A stretch of DNA of 64,000 nt from Actinoplanes sp. N902-109. Its GTDB lineage: Bacteria > Actinomycetota > Actinomycetes > Mycobacteriales > Micromonosporaceae. Each line of letters opens with the position of its first letter. Position 1 is the first letter of the stretch. Made by a program: the position numbers and the translations under genes. This document shows positions 26,193-34,990 of this stretch, piece by piece. The stretch covers positions 497,501 to 561,500 of the forward strand of contig NC_021191.1 in the NCBI RefSeq assembly GCF_000389965.1, written 5' to 3'. The notes under the pieces are model-generated. The model saw nothing but the letters and a program-made list of their open reading frames with translations, was not told where the DNA came from and searched no databases.

Positions 26193-27105
26193 GCCTTCCC
26201 GCGAGCGCTTCGCAGTCCACATAGACGGCCGCGACCTGGAGCTGTCCAACCTCGACAAGGTCATGTATCCGGCCGCCGGGTTCACCAAGGGCGAGGTCAT
26301 CGACTATTACACCCGGGTGGCGCCGGTGCTGCTGCCGCACCTCAAGGACCGGGCGCTGACCCGCATCCGCTTCCCCAACGGCGTCGACGGTGCGCATTTC
26401 TTCGAGAAGAACGCACCCCAGGGCACCCCTTCCTGGGTACGGCTGGCGACGTTGCCGGTCCCGGGCAGCACCAAGTCGCGCGAGACGATCGACTTCGTGG
26501 TCGTGGACGAGCTGGCCGCGCTGGTGTGGGTGGCCAACCTGGCCTCGCTCGAACTGCACACGCCGCAGTGGCGGGTCGGGCAGCACCCGGATCTGCTGGT
26601 GGTCGACCTCGATCCGGGGGCGCCGGCCGGGCTGCGGGAATGCTGTGCGGTGGCCATGCTCATGCGCGATCGGCTGGGCGAGGACGGGCTGAGTGCGTAC
26701 CCGAAGACCTCAGGCAAGAAGGGGATGCAGCTCTGCGTGCCGATCGCCGGGGAGCAGGACTCCGAGACGGTCTCGACGTACGCGAAGCGGGTCGCGGAGG
26801 AGCTGTCCGCGCAGGTGCCCGGTTCGATCACGGCCAAGATGGCGAAGGCGATCCGGCCCGGCAAAATTTTCATCGACTGGAGTCAGAACGCGGCGGCCAA
26901 GACCACGGTGGCGCCCTATTCGTTGCGCGCCCAGGGGTCACCCACCGCGTCCACGCCTCTGACCTGGGACGAAGTGGCCGCGATGGCGTTGGGCGACGAG
27001 CCGGCGCGGCAGTTCGCGGCTGCTGAGGTGCTTGACCGGCTCGCGCAGTATGGGGACCTGCTCGCGGACCTGCTCGTGCCGGGGCCGCGCGTGCCGCTCG
27101 GCTGA
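26182..27105 (+). CDS. LigD-type DNA polymerase/primase (stand-alone)
   Basis: A 307-residue AEP-family polymerase starting MAAEPSRERFAVHIDGRDLE with a GGAGGAGG ribosome site. Catalytic residues are visible: the LVVDLDPGAP pair of Asp, the SGKKGMQLCVP segment and IFIDWSQN with the third Asp. It extends or fills ends during NHEJ with ribonucleotides. It overlaps the ligase gene, so both are made together from the NHEJ operon. It has no fused ligase or phosphoesterase. Confidence 0.93.
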   Translation: MAAEPSRERFAVHIDGRDLELSNLDKVMYPAAGFTKGEVIDYYTRVAPVLLPHLKDRALTRIRFPNGVDGAHFFEKNAPQGTPSWVRLATLPVPGSTKSRETIDFVVVDELAALVWVANLASLELHTPQWRVGQHPDLLVVDLDPGAPAGLRECCAVAMLMRDRLGEDGLSAYPKTSGKKGMQLCVPIAGEQDSETVSTYAKRVAEELSAQVPGSITAKMAKAIRPGKIFIDWSQNAAAKTTVAPYSLRAQGSPTASTPLTWDEVAAMALGDEPARQFAAAEVLDRLAQYGDLLADLLVPGPRVPLG

Positions 27106-27112
27106 CGCTTGA

Positions 27113-27135
27113 GGTACCTTGCGACGCAAGGTACC
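27113..27135. promoter_or_regulatory. PadR operator: perfect palindrome over the promoter
   Basis: A perfect inverted repeat with 10-bp arms GGTACCTTGC and GCAAGGTACC and a 3-bp spacer ends 9 bp before the PadR gene's ATG (27145). The closeness means a bound regulator would cover the transcription or translation start, suggesting strict autorepression and perhaps a leaderless mRNA. Confidence 0.8.
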
Positions 27136-27144
27136 GTGTGCCGC

Positions 27145-27486
27145 ATGGCGGACGTCGCACAACTGTCGACCGGCCTGCGGCGCGGAACCCTGGAGTTCTG
27201 CGTGCTGGCCATGGTCGAGCACGAGGACCGGTACGGCACCGAGATCGTGCGCCGCCTCGGCGACGAGCCCAATCTCGCCGCCTCCGAGGGCACCATCTAC
27301 CCCCTGCTGTCCCGCCTGCGCCGAGCCGGCTGGCTGGACAGCAAATGGAGCGAATCCCCGTCCGGGCCGCCGCGGCGCTACTACGCGCTGACCGACGACG
27401 GCCGCTCGGCGCTGACCCACTTCCGCGCCGAATGGACCTCGTTCCGCCAGACCGTCGACCGTCTCGTAGGGACCGGTGAGCAATGA
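27145..27486 (+). CDS. PadR family transcriptional regulator
   Basis: A 113-residue short PadR-like protein with the winged helix LRRGTLEFCVLAMVEHEDRY, GTEIVRRLG, then EGTIYPLLSRLRRAGWL and the wing PPRRYYALTDDG. The ATG 27145 follows the palindrome closely; no start further upstream fits. It is short, lacking the extended C-terminal dimerisation domain of large PadR proteins. Its stop overlaps the next gene (ATGA), as PadR-HAAS pairs usually do. Confidence 0.92.
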   Translation: MADVAQLSTGLRRGTLEFCVLAMVEHEDRYGTEIVRRLGDEPNLAASEGTIYPLLSRLRRAGWLDSKWSESPSGPPRRYYALTDDGRSALTHFRAEWTSFRQTVDRLVGTGEQ

Positions 27487-28841
27487 GCGCCGACAGATGC
27501 GACAGCCTCGTCGCCGAATACCTGCACGAGGTGGAGCAGCACGCTCGCGACCTGCCCGTGCTGCAACGCCGCGAGCTGCTGCGCGACCTCGAGGCGCACA
27601 TCGCCGACGCCCGGCTCGAACACCCCGGCGCCGGCGAGACCGACCTGCTCGACATGCTCGAACGGCTGGGCAGCCCGGACGCCATCGCGGCGGCGGCCTA
27701 CGAGGAGGCCGGTCAGGGCCGGACCGCGCGTCAGCCCGCCTTGGCCGCGGGGGCGTCGATCTTCGCCGGTGCGGCCGCGCGCTTCTCCGGCCGGGCTGCG
27801 GTCGGCTCCTCGGCTGACGCTGCTGCTCCTCCTGCTTCTGCTGCTGCTGCCGACGGCGCTGCTTCCGACGGCGCTGCTTCTGCCGACGGCGCTGCTGCTT
27901 CCGGCGGCGCTGTTGCTTCCGATGCTGCTCCTGCTTCCGCCCCTGCTTCCGCTGACAGTGCTCCGGCTTCCGGCGCTCCTGGCTCGGCGGCTGCTTCCTC
28001 CGGCGCTCCTTCTGGCGCTGCTCCTTCTGGCGCTGCTCCTTCTGCGGCTGCTTTTTCTGCCGGGTTCTCTGCCGGTGCGGCGCCTTGGGCTGGTGTTGTT
28101 GCCGCGTCGTCGGGTGTGCCTTTTCCGGCCGCTCCTTCTTCGGTAGCGCCTTCGTCGGGTGTGTCTTCACCGGGCGTGCCTTCGTCGGGTGTGTCTTCTT
28201 CGGGTGTGCCTTCTGCGGAGAGGGCGGCTGGGGTGGCGTTGGTCGCGGCGCCCGCGTCGAGTCCGCCGGTGGCTGTGCTTGCCGGGCCCGCCAAGCCGCA
28301 GGCCTACGCGCCGCCGCCACCGAAGCCGCAGGCGTATGTGCCACCGCTGTCCGCGCCGTCCGTTCCGCCTGCCGACGATCCGGTGCCGGTGGTGAACTTC
28401 ATGGCCGGGCGGGCGTCGTCGCGCGGATCGGCGGCGGCGCAGCCGGGCGGCCGGCCGGGACCGTTCCCACCGTCCGGGGGACCGCCCCGCGGGTCGGCCG
28501 GACGGGGCGCACGGCCGGTCGGGAAGCCGGGTGGCGGCAACCGCTCCTCGGCTGACGGCCCCGCAGGCGGGCAGCTGTTCACGACGATGCCGGTCGTGGG
28601 CGGGTTTCCCGTCCCGCCGCCCCGGCCGAACCGGTCGTGGATCGGCGCCGCCGTCGCTGGTGGGTTCGTGCTGGTGGTCATCATGCTGCTCGGGTGCATC
28701 GGAGGCGCGCTGATGCTGGACCGGTCCAGCCCCGCCGGGCCGGCCACCGTCGTTCAGGTGCCGCCGCCCGCCGCCCCGGACCCGGTGCTACCGACGGAAG
28801 ACGCGGTGCCGACTCCCACCGACCTGCTGCCCACGAGCTGA
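27483..28841 (+). CDS. HAAS-domain membrane protein with Ala/Ser-rich linker
   Basis: A 452-residue protein. Residues 1-75 form a HAAS-type helical domain (SLVAEYLHEVEQHARDLP and LLRDLEAHIADARLEHP, then LLDMLERLGSPDAIAAA), the usual membrane partner of PadR. Residues about 100-245 are an Ala/Ser/Gly-rich low-complexity stretch including repeats of SSGVPSSGVSS type, then a Pro-rich part; one transmembrane helix follows near residue 385 (GAAVAGGFVLVVIMLLGCIG) and a short Pro/Thr tail. The DNA in the linker is T-richer and repetitive compared with its neighbours, so length may vary between strains. The function of HAAS proteins is mostly unknown. Confidence 0.75.
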   Translation: MSADRCDSLVAEYLHEVEQHARDLPVLQRRELLRDLEAHIADARLEHPGAGETDLLDMLERLGSPDAIAAAAYEEAGQGRTARQPALAAGASIFAGAAARFSGRAAVGSSADAAAPPASAAAADGAASDGAASADGAAASGGAVASDAAPASAPASADSAPASGAPGSAAASSGAPSGAAPSGAAPSAAAFSAGFSAGAAPWAGVVAASSGVPFPAAPSSVAPSSGVSSPGVPSSGVSSSGVPSAERAAGVALVAAPASSPPVAVLAGPAKPQAYAPPPPKPQAYVPPLSAPSVPPADDPVPVVNFMAGRASSRGSAAAQPGGRPGPFPPSGGPPRGSAGRGARPVGKPGGGNRSSADGPAGGQLFTTMPVVGGFPVPPPRPNRSWIGAAVAGGFVLVVIMLLGCIGGALMLDRSSPAGPATVVQVPPPAAPDPVLPTEDAVPTPTDLLPTS

Positions 28842-28943
28842 CCCGGCTCGCCTGCCGGGGCCGCGGCCCGCGCGGCCGTGCGGTGCTGGTCGGCTGCCGC
28901 GGCCGAGGCGCTGAACTGACCAACTGACCGCGCTCGGCCCGCT

Positions 28944-29055
28944 CACCGGGCCGCGTGCTGACCCTGGTCGGCCGCCCACCGGGTCGCGTGCTGACCCCGG
29001 TCGACCGTTCACCGGGTCGCGTGCTGACCCCGGTCGGCCGCCCACCCGGGCCGCG
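28944..29055. repeat. 33-bp tandem repeat, three copies plus a part
   Basis: A unit beginning CACCGGGYCGCGTGCTGACC occurs at 28944, 28977 and 29010 with few changes and a broken fourth copy from 29043. It lies between two convergent genes. No spacer pattern, so not a CRISPR array; it looks like slippage or duplication of a GC-rich stretch. Confidence 0.8.
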
Positions 29056-29109
29056 AGGGGAGCGCGTCGGGGCGCGGGCGGCTGAGCTGGTGGCGGGCCC
29101 GGCCGTGGG

Positions 29110-30771
29110 TCAGTCGATCTGGGGGAGGGCCGGGCCGAGGATGTCGTCGGCGTCGACGATGGTGTAGGCGTAGCCCTGTTCGGCGAGGAAGCGCTGGCGG
29201 TGGGCGGCGTACTCGGTGTCGATGGTGTCGCGGGAGACCACCGTGTAGAAGTGGGCCTGGCGGCCGTCGGCCTTGGGGCGCAGGACCCGGCCGAGGCGCT
29301 GGGCTTCCTCCTGGCGGGAACCGAAGGTGCCGGAGACCTGGATCGCCACGGCGGCCTCGGGCAGGTCGATGCTGAAGTTGCCGACCTTGGAGATGACCAG
29401 GGTGCGCAGCTTGCCCGAGCGGAACTCGTCGAAGAGGCGCTCGCGCTCCTTGTTGGTCGTCGAGCCCTGCACGATCGGGGCGTCGAGGTATTCGCCGAGC
29501 TGGTGGAGCTGTTCGATGTAGCCGCCGATGACCAGGACCTGTTCCGCCGGGTGCCGTTCGACCAGGGCGCGCACCACGGGGAGCTTGGTGCGGGCGGTGG
29601 CGGCGACCCGGTAACGCTCTTCGGCCTCGGTGACCGCGTACGTCATCCGCTCGGCGTCGGTGAGCGTGACGCGGACCTCGGTGCACTGGGCGGGGGCGAT
29701 CCAGCCCTGTGCCTCGATGTCCTTCCAGGGCGCGTCGTACCGCTTGGGGCCGATGAGGGAGAAGACGTCGCCCTCGCGCCCGTCCTCGCGTACGAGAGTG
29801 GCGGTGAGGCCGAGCCGGCGCCGGGCCTGGAGGTCCGCGGTGAAGCGGAAGATCGGGGCCGGGAGCAGGTGGACCTCGTCGTAGATGACCAGACCCCAGT
29901 CGCGGGCGCCGAACAGGTCGAGGTGGGTGAAGGCGCCGCCGCGGCGGGACGTCAGGACCTGGTAGGTGGCGATGGTGACCGGGCGGATCTCCTTGCGTTC
30001 GCCGGAGTACTCGCCGATCTCCTCCTCCGTGAGGCTGGTGCGGGCGATCAGCTCGCGCTTCCACTGCCGGCCGGCGACCGTGTTGGTCACCAGGATCAGC
30101 GTGGTGGCCTGGGCGGTGGCCATCGCGGCCGCGCCGACCAGCGTCTTGCCGGCGCCGCAGGGCAGCACCACCACGCCCGAGCCGCCGGCCCAGAAGCCGT
30201 CGACGGCCTCCTGCTGGTAGGAGCGCAGCGTCCAGCCGTCCTGCGCGAGCGAGATGGCGTGCGCCTCGCCGTCGACGTAACCGGCCAGGTCCTCGGCCGG
30301 CCAGCCGAGCTTGAGCAGCGCCTGCTTGAGCCGGCCCCGCTCGGAGGGGTGCACCACGATGGTCTCGTCGTCGACGCGGGCGCCCAGCATGCCGGCCAGC
30401 TTCTTGCTCTTGGCCACCTCGACCAGCACGATCTTGTCGAGCCCGCGCAGCACCAGGCCGTGCGACGGGTCGTTGACCAGCTGGAGCCGGCCGTACCGGT
30501 CCATGGTCTCGGCGACGTCGACCAGCAGCGCGTGCGGGACCGGGTAGCGGGAGAACTTGATCAGCGAGTCCACGACGCTCTCGGCGTCATGACCCGCGGC
30601 GCGGGCGTTCCACAGCCCGAGCGGGGTCAGCCGGTAGGTGTGCACGTGCTCCGGGGACCGCTCCAGCTCCGCGAACGGAGCGATGGCCATCCGGCACGCC
30701 TGCGCATCGGGGTGGTCGACTTCCAGCAACAGGGTCTTGTCGGACTGCACGATCAGGGGTCCGCCGCTCAC
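29110..30771 (-). CDS. XPB/Rad25-type DNA repair helicase
   Basis: A 553-residue SF2 helicase. Walker A PCGAGKTLVG about residues 205-212, DEVH box VIYDEVHLLPAP about 298, later helicase motifs (KVGNFSIDLPEA, and QEEAQRLGRVLRPKADGR motif VI). The start GTG 30771 (VSGGPLIVQSDKTLLLEV) has a GGAAGGG site; the open frame extends to 30855 but without homology. Actinobacterial XPB-type helicases (Rv0861c in Mycobacterium) are DNA-repair and recombination helicases. Its partner gene lies 161 bp upstream. Confidence 0.93.
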   Translation of the reverse strand: MSGGPLIVQSDKTLLLEVDHPDAQACRMAIAPFAELERSPEHVHTYRLTPLGLWNARAAGHDAESVVDSLIKFSRYPVPHALLVDVAETMDRYGRLQLVNDPSHGLVLRGLDKIVLVEVAKSKKLAGMLGARVDDETIVVHPSERGRLKQALLKLGWPAEDLAGYVDGEAHAISLAQDGWTLRSYQQEAVDGFWAGGSGVVVLPCGAGKTLVGAAAMATAQATTLILVTNTVAGRQWKRELIARTSLTEEEIGEYSGERKEIRPVTIATYQVLTSRRGGAFTHLDLFGARDWGLVIYDEVHLLPAPIFRFTADLQARRRLGLTATLVREDGREGDVFSLIGPKRYDAPWKDIEAQGWIAPAQCTEVRVTLTDAERMTYAVTEAEERYRVAATARTKLPVVRALVERHPAEQVLVIGGYIEQLHQLGEYLDAPIVQGSTTNKERERLFDEFRSGKLRTLVISKVGNFSIDLPEAAVAIQVSGTFGSRQEEAQRLGRVLRPKADGRQAHFYTVVSRDTIDTEYAAHRQRFLAEQGYAYTIVDADDILGPALPQID

Positions 30772-30932
30772 CAGGATGCCCTTCCACGAACGAGAGAAGA
30801 CCCTCCAGTCTGACACGGCCGTGGCAGGAACAGATCCGCTTGATTCGATGTGCAACGCTTCGAGCCGGCTCGGCGTTTATCCCGGGTGGGCGGGTCGCGC
30901 GGCAGGTAACGGGGGCGCGCGATCCCGACCCG

Positions 30933-33368
30933 CTATTCCTCCTCCAGCACCGCGGCGGTCACCCGGTGCAGAGCGAAGGTGTGCAGCGTCTCGGTGCGCT
31001 CGTCCTCGGCGCGCAGATAGCCGGCGCTCAGCGACACCGGCCGGACCAGCCGGGACAGCGTCGCGCCGTGCGAGTCCACGTAGCCGACCCAGACCTTGGC
31101 CTTGTCCCGCACCGCCTGCTGGAGCACCGCCATGGCCTGCGTATGGGCCTGCACCGAGGTCAGCCCGGGCACGCTCTGACCGTTGGCCGCCCGCACGGTG
31201 ACCGGGGCGCGGCGGGCCGCGCGGGTGGCGAGGTCACCGCGCCGGATCTGCTCGACCACCCCGGCCAGCCGTGGTCCGGCCAGCAGCGGGGGTCCGGCCT
31301 GGTCGCCCAGCCGCGCCGAGACGGGGGTACGGGTGGGAGCCCGCCGGACCTTGGGACGGCTCAACACCGCAGCGCCCAGGGCGTCCTCGGCCACCGGGGC
31401 GTAACCGGCATCCCGCAGCGCCCCCAGCAACCGGGCCAGCTGCAGCGGACTGACCAGCACGGTCGGCGCGAGCAGGCGCAATGCCAGGGACCCCAGCCGT
31501 TTGTCGGCCAGTACCTCGGCCACCAGGGCGGCGTCGTCGCTGCGCAGGTACGACCCGGCCGACCCGGCGCGCAGCCCGCCGTGCTTGCGGGCGGCGTCGT
31601 CGATCAGATAGGTCAGCGCCTGCGGGATCGGGGTGCGCGAACGCCGCTGGAACAGTGCGTGCAAGTCAGCGGCCGCGTAGCCGACGTCCAGCGCCCGGCG
31701 CACGCTCGCCGCGGTGACCCGGTGCACGCTGGCGCCGCCGGCCGACTCCAGCTCGGCGACGACCTCGAGCTCGGCTGCCAGCTCCGGCTCGGGCGGACCG
31801 GGCACGACCACGGACAGGTCGGCCTGCACCAGCACGTGATCCACCGGCGCGGGCAGCAGGGCGTCGAGCGCTCGCACGGCCTCCGAGGCCCCCGGCATCC
31901 GTCCGCCGTCCGGCCCGGTGCCGAGCGGGTCGTGGCTGTCCGGTTCGGCACCGGTCTGCAGCAGGCGGCCGTACGAGGTGAGCGCCCCGAGCCCGGTCAG
32001 CCCCAGCTGAGTGGCACCGGCGAGGGCGTCACGGTGGGCTTGTTCCCGGCCGCGGGCCCGGCGTGGTGCCTGCCAGGCGAGCAGCTCGAGCACGTCGTCG
32101 GCCTTGGGTGCGGTGCCCACCGGCAGCGCCATGAGCACCGCCAGCGTCTCGCGGCGGGCCTGCGGGGCGCCCGCGCGTTCGGCATCGGGGGCGAGCACGT
32201 TGATCGGGCGGTCCCGGTCGTCGCGCCGGCCGATCAGGCCGGGCTGGCGGGTCATGGCCAGCCACGAGTTGGCCAGCGCCTCCCAGCGCTGGGCGAGGCT
32301 CAGCGCCCGCCACAGGTCATAAGCTCCGGTGGGCAGGAAAATCTCGTCGGCGGCCCCACCGGCCCGGCTGGTGGTGACCCCGCGGCCCGACCCGGTGACA
32401 TCGGTCTCACCCAGCAAACCGGCCGCGTGGGCGACCTCGATCAGCAGGGCGGTCGACGGCTCGTCCAGGTTCACGGCGCGGCTGAGGCGCTTCAGGTCCC
32501 GTACGCCAAGACCGCCGGTCTTCAGCACCGCGGCCGGCTCGGCGGATAGGGCCTCCAGCAGCATCTCGGTGTTGCGCACGGCGTCCATCACCTGCCCGGC
32601 ACCGGCCGAGTCGACCGACTTCGGATCCCGCACCGAGCCCTCGGGCGCGGGCGGATGCGGGCGCAGCTCACCCAGCGGCCCCGAGTCGCGGCGCAGCAGC
32701 ATCCCGACCTCGCGGGGCAGCTCGACCAGCTCGCCGTCGGCGCGCGGGGCCCGGCCGACCTCGGAGACCGGAACCAGGATGTGGTTGTCGATCAGCCACT
32801 GCACCGGCTCGGCGACCTTGCCGCCGGCCGCCAGCGCGCCGACCGGCGGCCCGGCGGCCAGGCGGTCCAGGACTGCCCGGGCAGCCTGCGGGGCGGCCAG
32901 CACCGTACGGCGCAGCTTGGCCCGATCGGCACACAACGCCGCGGCCTGGGGATCCAGGTAGTCGGCCGGGCGCCCGAGGCCCGCCGGATACGGCGAGGTC
33001 ACCTCGTCGACCGCGGCAACCACGTGCAGCGCGTCGTCGGGGCCGTACAGGAGGAACCGCGCTCGCAACCGGCCGAGCGCGACCCGGACGTCCTCGGGAT
33101 CGCCCCCCGGGATGAGCGCGAGAACGGCATCGAACGAGGTCAGGGCGGTCTGCTCGGCCCGGCTGAGCCGGGCGGCATCGAGCACGGCGAGGGTGAACTC
33201 GTCCAGGGCATCCAGGCAGCGGGCCACCGAGCCCCGGGACTGGGCACGGACGGCGAGAGCGGACACGTCGGCGGGGACGGGCACGACAAGATCGGGACGC
33301 AACTGGATGAGTGCGCCCAGAGCCTCGTCGGAGAGTGCCCTCAACTGATCGGCGAATGCGGTGGCCAT
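30933..33368 (-). CDS. Helicase-associated protein (Rv0862c-like) with C-terminal WYL-like domain
   Basis: A large 811-residue protein of the XPB-partner type (Rv0862c-like), starting at MATAFADQLRALSDEALGAL. It has N-terminal repeats of helical segments, phrases such as WLIDNHILVPVSEVGRAPRA, the central helicase-associated segment SLAQRWEALANSWLAMTRQP and, at the end, a WYL-type fold: KVWVGYVDSHGATLSRLVRP, VSLSAGYLRAEDE, LHTFALHRVTAAVLEEE. WYL domains bind ligands or nucleic acid and regulate. It has no ATPase motifs of its own. It is on the same strand as the XPB helicase; the pair is conserved in actinobacteria (known), with a joint repair function likely. Confidence 0.8.
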   Translation of the reverse strand: MATAFADQLRALSDEALGALIQLRPDLVVPVPADVSALAVRAQSRGSVARCLDALDEFTLAVLDAARLSRAEQTALTSFDAVLALIPGGDPEDVRVALGRLRARFLLYGPDDALHVVAAVDEVTSPYPAGLGRPADYLDPQAAALCADRAKLRRTVLAAPQAARAVLDRLAAGPPVGALAAGGKVAEPVQWLIDNHILVPVSEVGRAPRADGELVELPREVGMLLRRDSGPLGELRPHPPAPEGSVRDPKSVDSAGAGQVMDAVRNTEMLLEALSAEPAAVLKTGGLGVRDLKRLSRAVNLDEPSTALLIEVAHAAGLLGETDVTGSGRGVTTSRAGGAADEIFLPTGAYDLWRALSLAQRWEALANSWLAMTRQPGLIGRRDDRDRPINVLAPDAERAGAPQARRETLAVLMALPVGTAPKADDVLELLAWQAPRRARGREQAHRDALAGATQLGLTGLGALTSYGRLLQTGAEPDSHDPLGTGPDGGRMPGASEAVRALDALLPAPVDHVLVQADLSVVVPGPPEPELAAELEVVAELESAGGASVHRVTAASVRRALDVGYAAADLHALFQRRSRTPIPQALTYLIDDAARKHGGLRAGSAGSYLRSDDAALVAEVLADKRLGSLALRLLAPTVLVSPLQLARLLGALRDAGYAPVAEDALGAAVLSRPKVRRAPTRTPVSARLGDQAGPPLLAGPRLAGVVEQIRRGDLATRAARRAPVTVRAANGQSVPGLTSVQAHTQAMAVLQQAVRDKAKVWVGYVDSHGATLSRLVRPVSLSAGYLRAEDERTETLHTFALHRVTAAVLEEE

Positions 33369-33453
33369 CGCATCCAACGCTAACCGCCGTGGGACCATGG
33401 TGAGGGGTCCGGGGCGTGGCCGGATCTTTCACACGCACGTGAGGGAGTCAGTT

Positions 33454-33669
33454 GTGGCTGCGAACAAGAAGATGCCCGGGACGGCCGTCGACGCGGGCGA
33501 GGCGCGGGGGTCGCGCAACGCGGGGCACGAGTCGCCGATGAAGGACGGGCACCTCGAGGTGTCGGAGCTCATCTCGGACCGGGCGGCCGCGCCGTCGCCG
33601 TTCGGTGACGACCAGACCTTCCCGCTGCCGGTCGACCAACTGACCTACACGCCGACCACCACTCCGTGA
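33454..33669 (+). CDS. Small hypothetical protein
   Basis: A 71-residue protein from GTG 33454 (site GAGGGAG). It is polar and probably unstructured: MAANKKMPGTAVDAGEARGS, then MKDGHLEVSELISDRAA and QTFPLPVDQLTYTPTTTP. Its stop overlaps the HAD gene's GTG (GTGA), so it is likely translated with it. No family recognised. Confidence 0.6.
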   Translation: MAANKKMPGTAVDAGEARGSRNAGHESPMKDGHLEVSELISDRAAAPSPFGDDQTFPLPVDQLTYTPTTTP

Positions 33670-34298
33670 CGGTTCCGTCCGCCTCGGCCGCACCGGCGGT
33701 CGGATTCGATCTGGACATGACCCTGATCGACTCCCGGCCCGGCATCCGGGCGGCCTACCAGGCGTTGACCGCCGCGACCGGCGTCTTCGTCGACGCGGAT
33801 CTCGCGGTCACCCGGCTCGGGCCGCCGTTGCGCACCGAGCTGCGCAACTGGTTCCCGGAGGAGGACGTCGAACAGGCTGTCACCACCTACCGGTCGCTGT
33901 ATCCGGACTACGCCATCGCGCCGACCGTGCCCACCCCCGGGGCGGTCGCCGCGCTGGCTGCCGTACGGGACAAGGGTCTCCGGGTCGTGGTGGTGACCTC
34001 CAAGCTGGGCCGGCTCGCGCAGCTGCATCTCGACCACCTCGGGCTGGCGTACGACGAGCTTGCCGGTGACCTTTTCGCCGAGGGCAAGGCCGCGGCGCTC
34101 ACCCAGCACGGTGTGCGCTGGTACGTGGGCGATCACGTCGCCGACATGGTCGCGGCCCGCACGGCACAGGTGCCGGGCATCGCCGTCAGCACCGGTCCCT
34201 GCTCGGCCGACGAGCTGGCCGCGGCGGGCGCGGCGCACGTGCTGTCCGACCTGACCAGTTTCCCCGCACTCCTGGCTGAGATTACGGTTGGGACCTGA
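33666..34298 (+). CDS. HAD-family hydrolase
   Basis: A 210-residue phosphatase-like protein. HAD motif I GFDLDMTLIDS has both nucleophile Asp residues, motif II is VVVTSK (Ser or Thr), and the third, WYVGDHVADM, holds the acid pair, with a Lys earlier (about residue 140) as motif III. A cap domain of helices lies between. Probably a phosphoglycolate-phosphatase-type enzyme, but the substrate is unknown. It overlaps the small gene upstream. Confidence 0.85.
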   Translation: MTVPSASAAPAVGFDLDMTLIDSRPGIRAAYQALTAATGVFVDADLAVTRLGPPLRTELRNWFPEEDVEQAVTTYRSLYPDYAIAPTVPTPGAVAALAAVRDKGLRVVVVTSKLGRLAQLHLDHLGLAYDELAGDLFAEGKAAALTQHGVRWYVGDHVADMVAARTAQVPGIAVSTGPCSADELAAAGAAHVLSDLTSFPALLAEITVGT

Positions 34299-34360
34299 CC
34301 GGCGCTGTCAGTAACCTAGCCGTGAGCAATCGAGTCCATTGAGTGAAGTTGAGGTCAGCG

Positions 34361-34747
34361 GTGCCCACGGGTCGAGTGAAGTGGTACGACGCGACGAAGG
34401 GATTCGGTTTCGTCACCAGCGACGAAGGCGGGGACGTGTTCCTGCCCAAGACATCTCTGCCGTCCGGGGTGGCCGAGCTCCGGACCGGACAGCGCGTCGA
34501 GTTCGGCGTGATGGACGGCCGCAAGGGCGCCCAGGCGCACGGCGTGAAGGTGCTGGACGCCCCGCCGTCGGTGGCTGAGCTGCGCCGCCGTCCCGCGGAC
34601 GAACTGCACGGCATGGTCGAGGACATGATCAAGGTGCTGGAGGCCAAGGTGCAGCCCGACCTGCGCCGTGGTCGCTATCCGGACAAGCGCACGTCTCAGA
34701 AGATTGCCCAGATCGTCCACGCGGTGGCGCAGGAGCTGGAGATCTAG
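34361..34747 (+). CDS. Cold-shock domain protein with C-terminal extension
   Basis: A 128-residue protein with a cold-shock domain in the first 65 residues: GRVKWYDATKGFGFVTSDEG and DVFLPKTSLPSGVAELRTGQ with RNP1- and RNP2-like motifs. A C-terminal helical extension follows (VAELRRRPADELHGMVEDMI, then QKIAQIVHAVAQELEI). The start is GTG 34361 after GAGG; an earlier GTG at 34343 has no good site. In actinobacteria this long CSP type is next to mqnD/mqnB and DUF3027, as here. Binds single-stranded nucleic acid. Confidence 0.9.
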   Translation: MPTGRVKWYDATKGFGFVTSDEGGDVFLPKTSLPSGVAELRTGQRVEFGVMDGRKGAQAHGVKVLDAPPSVAELRRRPADELHGMVEDMIKVLEAKVQPDLRRGRYPDKRTSQKIAQIVHAVAQELEI

Positions 34748-34767
34748 CTTTTCGCCCCGTTGTCTGT

Positions 34768-34990
34768 GCATGGCTGGGCCGGCGCCGGCGTCGCTCTTCC
34801 GCGGCTTTTGCGCGGTTGGGCTGACGCCGGCGTCGCTGTTTCGCTCCGATGGTGATCGGCTGCGCGCTGCTGCGGTCCCGCCGGGCCGGCCGCCGACCGG
34901 GGGTTGCCGGGCGTGTGGCTGACGGTGGCTGGCGGCTGCTCGTCGGGTGGTTCAGGCCGTCGGGTGATTCAGGCCGTCGGGTGATTCAGG
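34768..34990. repeat. Intergenic repeats downstream of the cold-shock gene
   Basis: The convergent gap holds a repeated phrase (GGGCCGGCGCCGGCGTCGCT, then GGGCTGACGCCGGCGTCGCT, 46 bp later) and a 17-bp unit TTCAGGCCGTCGGGTGA at 34951 and 34968 with a partial third at 34985 that runs into the stop codon of mqnD. No open reading frame with coding signal is visible in the gap. Confidence 0.65.

Noticed and set aside
26938..28344. Long minus-strand ORF (468 codons) with Lys/His/Pro repeats
   Set aside because: It is the mirror of the Ala/Ser-rich linker of the HAAS protein and of the polymerase and PadR genes; it has no start site and no family mark.
28944..29055. 33-bp repeats as a possible CRISPR array
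   Set aside because: Repeats are directly adjacent with no spacers, and no cas genes are near.
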